Below, piece by piece: positions 16,910-27,100 of a stretch of 50,460 nucleotides of DNA (positions are counted from its first letter, which is position 1; the number at the start of each line of letters is the position of its first letter). Made by a program: the position numbers and the translations under genes. This DNA comes from a bacterium (lineage in GTDB: Bacteria; Bacillota; Clostridia; Lachnospirales; Lachnospiraceae). The stretch lies in contig JAQYOU010000074.1 of assembly GCA_028727105.1 (NCBI GenBank), positions 1 through 50,460 on the forward strand, written 5' to 3'. Below the pieces are notes generated by a model that was given only the letters and a program-made list of their open reading frames with translations, was not told the DNA's origin and searched no databases.

Positions 16910-16945
16910 GAACCTTGTGCGCATAATCATATGCGCGCAAGGTTC
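16910..16945 (-). terminator. Terminator of gdhA
   Basis: GAACCTTGCGCGCAT and ATGCGCACAAGGTTC form a near-perfect stem, followed by eight Ts on the minus strand. Confidence 0.92.
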
Positions 16946-16968
16946 CGTATCAATCTCTTATATTTGTA

Positions 16969-18321
<1,353 letters not shown>

Positions 18322-18385
18322 CTAATCTCCTTTTTGTATTAATAATAATTTCGCATGCGATCCATAACGAATCACTCTGCACTTT

Positions 18386-18414
18386 ATCATAGTACACGGA
18401 AAAAGTTTTCGCAA
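18386..18414 (-). promoter_or_regulatory. Sigma-A promoter of gdhA
   Basis: On the minus strand TTGCGA, a 17-base spacer and TATGAT, about 70 bases upstream of the gdhA start. Confidence 0.75.
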
Positions 18415-18453
18415 CAAAATTCTTTATATAATGCAAAAAAACTAATAAAATTA

Positions 18454-18481
18454 GGCGTATTCCTTATTTTTGGAATACGCC
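18454..18481 (-). terminator. Terminator of the surface-protein/sortase operon
   Basis: GGCGTATTCC and GGAATACGCC form a perfect 10 bp stem around an 8-base loop. TAATTTTATTAGTTTTTTT follows on the minus strand. It closes the operon giant protein-sortase-LRR protein. Confidence 0.9.
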
Positions 18482-18550
18482 CATGCAAGATTTCACTTAT
18501 CTGATTTCATTTTTGACAATTGACCCGTTTCTCCAAGGCGATGCAACCGC

Positions 18551-19963
18551 TTACTCTGTCTTTCGTTTTGCAAGGAAAAAGCATCCTATGCCTACCAATA
18601 CCAGCGCAATGCAGATCATAAATTTCGGATCAAAGCCATCGCCGGTCTTCGGTGTCCGATCTACCTCATGTACATTTGATGTCGTGGATGCATACGCGCC
18701 GGAGCCTCCTGATGAGCTGCTGCCCTTTGAGTTGCTGATGGTACCTGAGCCGGAACTGCCGGACGTACTGTTGCCGGAGCTTCCTCCGGACGTGCTGTTG
18801 TCGGAGCTTCCGCTGGTGCTGATGTTACTTGCGTCATAATCAATGGTCAGATCTCCGCTTTCATCCTCACCGGATTCTTCATCCTCATAATTTCCGTTAC
18901 CGGTCTGGATCTCTGTCGTGTCATCATCCGCATCTCCGCTGCCCTCTCCATCAAGGGCATAGAAAACATAGCCGTTTCCTTCCGCATAGTTTTCTGCCTC
19001 AGAATTGCTATAGCCATATATGATGTCCGGAGACCATGACTGTGTGCCGATGCTCGTCACACTCTTCGGGATCGTGATCGTATTGATTGCGCTGCTGTTA
19101 AATGCGCCGCTCTCGATGCTGGTCGCACCGCTTGGAACCGTCAGGCTGGTGATCCTGGTGCATCCGTTGAAGGCATTTCCGCCAATGACCTTCAGTGCTG
19201 AGTTCAGCGCAATGGAACTCTTTGCTGTGGGGCAGATCAAAAGCTTCGTGTAGGATGCGTTGTACAGGCATCCGCCGTCAGAAGCATAGGTCCCGTTTCC
19301 TCCGGCAACATTGATGGTTGTCAGGGCAGAACAGCCGCTGAAAGCGTCGGTAGCAATACTGCTGGTGCTGGCAGGGATCGAAACACCGGAAAGGCCGGTA
19401 CAGCCGCTGAAGGCACCACTTCCGATCGTTGTCACTCCGGCAGGAACCGCCATGGAGGCAAGGCTCTTGCAGTTTGCAAAAGCACCGCTTCCGATACTGC
19501 TGATGGAGGAAGCGATCGCCACGCTTGTTAAGGCGGAGCATCCGCTAAAGGTATTGTTCGGTATGGAATTAATGGAAGCCTGCAGCTTCACACAGGTCAT
19601 TTTCGAACAGCCGGAAAACACACCGGTTCCCATACTTGAAACACTGCCCGGTACGGAAATACAGGTCAGACCCGTATTTGCAAAGGCATTATCCCCGATG
19701 CTCGTCACAGAGGATGGGATGTTCACCGTCGTAATATTCGATTTCCCTGAAAAAGCATTTGCTGCGATCGCAGTTGCCGTCTCGGGGATCGTGATATCGC
19801 CGCCGCTTCCGGTATAACCGGTCACCGTCGTACCATTCATCGTAAATCCCGCCGTGCTGGTATTTGTCGTGGAAGCCATCACGGGATCTGCCGGCAAAAG
19901 CATTGCACAGGCCACCAAAATCGACAGGCTCACGCGCTGCACTGCTCTCAAAAATTTTCTCAT
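18551..19963 (-). CDS. Sortase-anchored BspA-type leucine-rich-repeat surface protein
   Basis: A secreted cell-wall protein of about 470 residues. Residues 1-30 form a signal peptide ending V-M-A. Residues about 50-330 carry around a dozen LRR_5 (BspA/TpLRR) repeats of 23 residues, each built on I-P-S-S-V-T-S-I-G-x-x-A-F-x-x-C-x-x-L. Residues 340-430 are an acidic then Ser/Gly-rich linker (S-G-S-S-D-N-S-T-S-G) that spans the wall. The C-terminus has the sorting signal T-P-K-T-G-D-G, a hydrophobic helix and the tail A-K-R-K-T-E. The motif fits class B sortases of Clostridia that use (S/P)PxTG-like sites. ATG 19963 follows GGGAGAG by 9 bases. It lies 37 bp after the sortase gene, so enzyme and substrate are co-expressed. 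Such repeats often mediate adhesion. Confidence 0.9.
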   Translation of the reverse strand: MRKFLRAVQRVSLSILVACAMLLPADPVMASTTNTSTAGFTMNGTTVTGYTGSGGDITIPETATAIAANAFSGKSNITTVNIPSSVTSIGDNAFANTGLTCISVPGSVSSMGTGVFSGCSKMTCVKLQASINSIPNNTFSGCSALTSVAIASSISSIGSGAFANCKSLASMAVPAGVTTIGSGAFSGCTGLSGVSIPASTSSIATDAFSGCSALTTINVAGGNGTYASDGGCLYNASYTKLLICPTAKSSIALNSALKVIGGNAFNGCTRITSLTVPSGATSIESGAFNSSAINTITIPKSVTSIGTQSWSPDIIYGYSNSEAENYAEGNGYVFYALDGEGSGDADDDTTEIQTGNGNYEDEESGEDESGDLTIDYDASNISTSGSSDNSTSGGSSGNSTSGSSGSGTISNSKGSSSSGGSGAYASTTSNVHEVDRTPKTGDGFDPKFMICIALVLVGIGCFFLAKRKTE

Positions 19964-20000
19964 GGTATACATCTCTCCCATCTGCTGCTCTTGCATCCGT

Positions 20001-21149
20001 TTATTTGATGCGTTTCGCAATGATAAACATTCTTCCATCCTCAGTATAACTACTACATGTTGATAAAGTCAACAGCTGATCGCCGTATTTAGCGTCTAAC
20101 GTGCCATTTTTTAAGGCACTCAGCTGCATGACATTCACGCAGAACGCTTCGAATTCCGATTGGTTGTTTGCATTGAGGAAATTGTAATAGCGGAACGTGT
20201 ACTCGTCCTGGTAGCTCACCTCTGACAGGAATGCGCCGATGACCTCGTAGGTCCCATGCTCATAGATCGTGTCAAAACGAATGATCGGATGCTTTTCCAG
20301 ATATCCCTTTTCCAGATATTTTTTCAGCGTGCCGAACATCGCCCCGCTTTTCATATTGTGTCCGTAAATAATAAGGTTCGTGTCCCGATCTACAAAGTCA
20401 TTGCGATAATCCATGAACAGCGAGCCGTTTTTGTCCTTCTTTTTCGCGAAGCTGTGCGTCAGGTAAAACTGGCTGTCTTCCTCGGTATCCGACTGAAGCA
20501 CCGGGTAGTTGATCACCGTTCCGTCAATCTCCAGCCATCCCACCAGATCATGGTTTTCTTCGTAGATCTCCTGATATTCCGGAAGGATATCCGGTAATTG
20601 TTCCGGCTCTTCGGCATCCGCCTGTTCGGATACGTTCGTTGTTTCATCTGTATCCTGCACGTTGTCCGCCTGATTGGTTTCTTCCGAAAACGCTTCCTCT
20701 TTGATATAGGCACCCGTCATGTTCTGCATATCCTGCAGGCGCTTCATCTCCAGAGCCGTCTGTTCCTCCAGATAATCCGTGTAGGCAAAATAGCCAAAGC
20801 AGGCCACCGCCGCAAGCACACAGATCACGCCTGCGAGACGGTATTTTTTTGCCTTTTTACGGTTTTTCTCCTTCAGGTCTTCCTGGGCCTTCTTCTCCTC
20901 CATCATCAGCATGGAGTGATTTGCCACGATATCTGACAGATACATGAAGAAGTTGATCCCAACCTTACTGTGAAAAACGATCTCTTTGTTACGAATCCGT
21001 GTATAGAGACGGGCGGCGACATCAACATCGTTGATGTCCACCTCTTCTGTGATCAGGTCTATCTTTTTGAGATCTTCCTGGGCCTCTAAATATTCTTCAT
21101 AGGTATCAAATTCGTAATCGCCGAGTCTGTACTTCCTTTTTTCCATCAT
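20001..21149 (-). CDS. Class B sortase with extra cytoplasmic N-terminal domain
   Basis: A transpeptidase that cuts sorting signals and joins surface proteins to peptidoglycan. The catalytic half (about residues 190-382) has the His of I-Y-G-H-N-M near 275, Cys-365 in T-L-S-T-C-S-S-Y and Arg-373 in D-G-R-M-F. The W-L-E-I-D-G-T-V-I-N-Y-P-V segment is typical of class B. Before the single membrane helix (about 107-127) there is an unusual cytoplasmic domain of about 75 residues (Y-R-L-G-D-Y-E-F-D-T-Y-E-E-Y-L). This recurs in the protein at 31794-33182. An acidic linker (residues 150-190) joins the helix to the enzyme. The start may be ATG 21149 or ATG 21146. It sits 32 bp after the giant protein and 37 bp before the LRR substrate. 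Confidence 0.92.
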   Translation of the reverse strand: MMEKRKYRLGDYEFDTYEEYLEAQEDLKKIDLITEEVDINDVDVAARLYTRIRNKEIVFHSKVGINFFMYLSDIVANHSMLMMEEKKAQEDLKEKNRKKAKKYRLAGVICVLAAVACFGYFAYTDYLEEQTALEMKRLQDMQNMTGAYIKEEAFSEETNQADNVQDTDETTNVSEQADAEEPEQLPDILPEYQEIYEENHDLVGWLEIDGTVINYPVLQSDTEEDSQFYLTHSFAKKKDKNGSLFMDYRNDFVDRDTNLIIYGHNMKSGAMFGTLKKYLEKGYLEKHPIIRFDTIYEHGTYEVIGAFLSEVSYQDEYTFRYYNFLNANNQSEFEAFCVNVMQLSALKNGTLDAKYGDQLLTLSTCSSYTEDGRMFIIAKRIK

Positions 21150-21181
21150 TCCAAATCACATTCCAGATCACCAAAGCGGGC

Positions 21182-24100
21182 CTATTTCACTTTCACCGAT
21201 TTGATAGTGTTGTAGTTGCTGTAGGTCTTAACCCCGTTGGATGTGCGGTACGCGCGGATGGTGTAATAATACTTTTCTCCGCTGGCCAGTCCGGAATCCA
21301 CATACTTTCGTGCAGAAGACTTGGAAACCGTCTTCAGGCGTGTATAAATGCCGTTCTTCTTCGTGCTGTAGAAGATCTCGTAGCCGGTTGCCTTTGACAC
21401 CTTCGTCCAGGTCAGCGTCACTTTGCCCTTGCTGGTGGATTTTGCTGTCAGCTTCGGTGTATTCAGCAAGGTCTTTGCAGATACCGCTGTAGAGAAATTG
21501 CCGTAGGAAACCGAACCATCGGCGTTCTCCACATAAGAACGTACCTTAAACTTGTATGTTGTACATGAGGTCAGTCCACTTACAGTATAACTATTTTTGT
21601 TTGTCGTTGCAACGACACGATTGCTGGAATTACAGATCTGGTATCCGTCTGCATAATCCTGTGCACTCCATGCCAGCTTGATGCTGTTGTTTTTGATCGT
21701 GCTTGTGCGCAGTCCACTGACTGCTGCAGAAGTGATCTTAAACGGAATAACTTTACTTCCTGTGTAGTTCTTGCTCAGCGCGGTAACTGTAATGGATGCC
21801 GTTCCGGGGTTCGTGTTATTACTGTAAGTAATCGTATAATCCGTACCTGCCACCAGCGTCTTTCCATTGGTAGAATCCGTTACCGTAACACTCGGCGTAT
21901 ACGTGCTTCCTGTATACTGATAGCTGGTCACTGCTGTCGTCAGACAGTTTTCGATGTTTTTCGCTTCGATCGCATAGGTGATCGTCTTTGTGCCGGAGAA
22001 GCTTCCGATACCGGTTACCGTCATGGTTGCTGTTCCGACGTTTGTATTATTGCTGTAGGTCACGGTGTAATCCGTTCCTCGGTTCAGCACACGTCCGTTC
22101 ATGGTTACAACCACATCCGGCGCGATCGGGTAGCCCGTGTAAGTGTAGGCGCTTCCGTATCCGGTGATCTCCATGCCGCCGGCGGTATTACTAATATTGA
22201 AGGTACCGGTAGCCGAACCAATGTAGTACGAATCACTGGTTGCAGTTGCCATAACGGTTGCTTTTCCGACATTTGTGTTGTTCAGGTATGTCACCGTGTA
22301 ATCACTACCCTGATTTAACAGGTTTCCGCCACAGGTCAATGTGACATGCGGTGTGATCTGATAACCGGAATATACCTGATCCGCAATGGTTGCGATCGTT
22401 CCGTAGTAAGAAAGATCCGCCTTGATCTTATAGTTCTTAATGATCGTTCCGGTAAAGTTATTGCCTCTTCCGGTAATCGTCAGCGTCGCGATACCCGGAC
22501 GGATATTGTTGCTTGCTATGATGATAAACTCGTTATTGCTGATTCCTGCAATGTTTACAGTAGGGATCCGCTCATATCCGTTATACATCATGCAGTCGTA
22601 AACGCTGTTGTCATATCCCAGTATAATGTCTGAAGCTGCGATCGTGGTTGTTCCGTTGGAAATGCTTCCGGTTCCCTCGCTGCTTCCGTCCCAGGTATTG
22701 TTTCCACCCGCATTACTGCTGAGAATATTGAAATATGCCGCTCTGCTTCCGGTGTAGTTACCTTTTCCGGTTACGATAATGGATGCTTTTCCGGCGGATA
22801 CGTTATTTAAGTAGCTCAGCTCGTAATCCAAGCCATTGGTCAGCTTCACGCTTCGTCTCTGGGGATCATTCGGATCACTGCTGATGGGAAGATCCGTATC
22901 CTCAACGGAAAGACCCTTCGGCTGGATCGGCTGTCCGGTATAGTAGTAGGTTCCGTCATAGCCGGAAACCAGAATATACGCCGGTGCGATACTTCTCGGG
23001 TTGATCGTGTAAACGCAGCTGTTGTTAATGCTTGATTTCGCGTAAGTACCCTTGGAAGGCACGCCGCAAACCGCAATATAATAAGTACCTGCATTTACAA
23101 ATTGATCGCGCGTAACAAGATTTGACTTCTCAAAGCCGTCCTTGTAATATGCGATATCATAACGCTTTGCTCCACTTTCGTCAGTGAGGTCTGTATCTGC
23201 CTCCCAACGAACCGTAATGTCGCTCTCATTCGGTGCCTGCACGAGACCATTGTACTCCGTGGACACAGCAAGCATTCCATTGATCAATGTATAGGACTTG
23301 CTGATATCCTCACCTATGTAATAGGTGAACTGCTGCGTTCCGGTATAGTTACCCTGACCAACAATCGTCATAGTTACCTGACCGGCGTAGCTATGAAGAG
23401 GAGCTCCCGCTTCTACTTCTAATGCCTTGTACTCTGACTCGTAATTGATCTTATAATCTGTACCCGGAGTAAGATCCGTTGTTGAAGGATCCTCCATCAA
23501 TGTCAGACCGGTTTCCATATCCTGAATCACCATTACCGGCTCTACTGACTGACCTGTAAACGCATAGTTCTCCGCAACCTGAGAATAAATCATCGTATTC
23601 GTATCCGTGGAAAGCTTTGCAATATTTTTAGGCTGAATGACAAAGTTTTCTGTCACGCTTCCATCATAATTACTATTCGGAAGCGCAGTAACCGTAATAG
23701 TTGCCGGAGCGCCTTCCGTACTGGCATTTTTGTTGTTACTGTATGTAACGGAATAATCCGTACCTTTCTCTAACCGGGTCTGTCCATAAGTAACGATGAT
23801 TTCCGGCTTGTGCTCAGAGCCATTGTATACACAGATAGGCTTTCCGGTGGAATCCAACGGGCAATCAATGGATGACGCGAAGGTAATCTTGAAGCCGGAG
23901 GTATCGGACATTTCCCGCTTGCCGACAACAACCTCGAGAACCTTGTCATCGGTGTAATTACCCAGGCCCTTTAACTTCACATAATAAGTTCCCTGCGCAC
24001 TTGGCGCAATCGGGTTGCGATCTGAATCCAAAATCTGATTTCGACACCATATGTCAGAATAATAACCTTCAACCTCATAATCTGTATCAAGAATCAGATT

Positions 24101-27100
24101 TCGATAGCCTCCATGGACAAGCTTCACTTTCTCTTTTACAGCTTTGTCAATCGAATCTCCTGTATAAACAAGCTCGATATCATCTCCTGTTACATCACTA
24201 TCTGCAAGTGACTTCTCCCCTACCTGAATGTTCAAATCATAGGTATCCTGGAAATTATTGACACCATGAACCGTGATCACTCCATTATTTGTTACGTCTA
24301 TGGCCTTATCAATACCTCCTATTACATAGTCATACTGATCCCCACTGGTAAGCAATCTTCCTTTATAGCTCAGGCGAATGCCTAACTCTTCTTCCGTAAA
24401 AGGCTTGCCTGTATAGGTCAGGGATAACTCACCGGTGCCATTGCCAATCGTGTATATGACTTCTCCTTGCGGATACCTCTTAATGCTGGCCTTTTGGATC
24501 GTAAACAGCTTATTCCATGCGTCCTGTCCCGTAAAATATGCGCCTCTTATCGCGATAGATCCTTTATTAGTACCGGATTCGGTATTCGATCCATACTCTA
24601 CCTCATACAGGCTGATTGGGACCTCATTCGTGCTTTGCCTTACCGCATCGTAATCAGTCTTGTCTACATTTGCAGGTATGTCACATGAACAAAATGCATG
24701 AACCGCCGGCGTGATCTGCTGGCCGGTATAAACATATTCCAAGTTCGATTCTGATGAATTTACAAATTCATTATTGCCTTTTTCAATAAAGAAAACCATG
24801 TTATTAAACGGATAAACTACATCAAATGTAATGGTCTTTGTTCCTTCATAGTTTCCTTTTCCCTTCAGTGTCACGGATGCCTTACCGATTGCACGGTTGT
24901 CCCGATAGGTATCTTCCAACACTTCATAATCAACATCTCGGATCAGTTCCGCATTTCCCAAGGTTACTCTCAGATCATTACGTCCCAGTGCAGCCGGAGT
25001 AGCAGTATAAACAACCTTTTCAGCAATAACATCTACTTCACTGAAATCATTGACAATAGAAAACTTAATTGACAACTCGTTACGGTAGAAATGAGGTGCC
25101 GTTTCCCCTCCGATGATTCGAACCACATAATCGTCCTCTGCATCCGGATCAGCCATTGTGCCATCAGGATTATAAAGTCTGGTATCCCATACAATCGTAT
25201 ATTCATCCGGGCTGATCTGTCCGCCGGACTGGTCGATGTTTGACAACTGAATCAGAGACCCAGCTCCTTCCGCAGACGCCACAGCAGCATTCCATCTTGC
25301 CTTTGTGATCTTAGAACCGCTGCTCTTAATAAAGCTGGTATCGGTTGTCTTAGCACCACTGATGTCCGTATACAGGCAGAATTTTAATTCCGGACGACCA
25401 TCGTAGCGGTTAATACCCTGAATAATGACCTTATTATTTTCATAATATCCGGCAACATTATTTGCACCATAACCGGCAATATAATAATCACCATCCGGAT
25501 CAGTTTCAGAAGTACCTTTTTTTAACGAAACAACTGTTCCATTTTCCTTTTTATGGTAAATCTTGAATAACTCCGGCTTTACAGGATCTCTTCCTTGCTC
25601 ATCTATTGCAGCCTGCGATGCAGGAATAACCATTTCACCCTGATTCCATACTACATAAAATCCAGGCTCTTTACCCTCAAGCGCATCCTTTCCATCAACT
25701 TCTGTCACAGATGTAATAACATTTCTGTAAACCTCTACACTAACCTCTCTTGTTCCGGTAAAGTTTGGCTGTTTTCCTTTTACCACATAGGTTGTCTTGT
25801 ATGTGTTATTTACATCGTCACGAATTGCTGAACCTGAAACCTGATAGGTGTAGGATGTTTCTGGATCCAGTTCTTTACCATTGAAATACAATTTAAATCC
25901 AATATCGTCCTTTCCATATTCAGCCGGAGGGGTCACCTCGGTGATCTTTTTATTCGTTGCAATGTTAATAGGGTTTACATAATAGGTTTTGCTAACCTCG
26001 TTTTTAACCTCGCCCTTCTCGTACTTATAATTTCCAATACCTCTGATAGTAATCACATTATATCCGGCTTGATCTTTTGGCCATACTACTTCAAAATCAG
26101 TACCCTCCGTTAATGAAATGCCTCCATAGCTCGCCACTACCTGAGGCTTTTCTGTTCCGCTCGGATCATACGTAATAGAACCGGATGATACAAGCTCTAC
26201 TGTGATCGGATTTGTAACACTCCAAACAGGCGCAGTGATCATATAATACGCACTATACTCCTCCGTTTTCTTCGCTGTTCGCTGGGTTGTTCCAAAAAAA
26301 CCCTTCGCCGGATTTCCAGTCGCCACCAGGTAATACGTTCCTATCGCTGTCGGCTTATCCACATACTCATATTCACTGGTATTCGTCTTAGACTGCTTCA
26401 GATATTTCACAGTAAAACAAGATTCATTACTTTCCAACGGAGTTCCATCGCTCTTACGCAATGTAAACGCAGCAGGTGTAATGACCGTACCGTTGTATAC
26501 ATGAGAAAAGCTTAAGCCAAATTCACCAGTACCAATAGAAACATAGGATCCGTTTGCGGACAGATCCGTACCACAAGTCTGCTCAACAGTCAACGTATGT
26601 CCCTCTATATCTGAATAACGTGAACCGGCTTTTCCTTTAATTGTAATGCTGTACTTTCCGGCTTTTTTAACTGTAATACCATCTGAAAATGGCGTATAAT
26701 CAGGAGTTATAATTTCTACCGGATTTTCACTGATGCCATCACTATAAAATACACTAACGATCTCATAATCATCATCTTTAACCAGATTCTTACTTCCGAG
26801 TGTAACATTGGGATCCACCACCTTCATGCGAATCTGGTAAGCACCGACACTACCAGTCAACTCGGTGGTTATTTCGCAAGGACTGCTATCCAGCTTTCTT
26901 GGTGTAATTGTATAACGAAGGGTGATGGTTCCTGTATAGTTTTTCTCATCGCCGGAAATCGTAACAGAGGCACCTGTCACGACACCAATTTTGTCAATAC
27001 CACATACATACTCCGCATGATAGTCCCCTTCACGCAGAGAAGTCCGAATGGTCGGTTTGGTTTCGCCACCATTCCACTCGATCTCACGATTGTCACCGTT

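Noticed and set aside
19311-19817. A 168-codon plus-strand frame
   Set aside because: Antisense to the LRR repeats; regularity of the repeats keeps the opposite strand open.
21182-24000. Repeated DNA that could be mistaken for a CRISPR array
   Set aside because: The repeats are in frame within one long gene, of uneven spacing and diverged at codon level; they encode protein domains.
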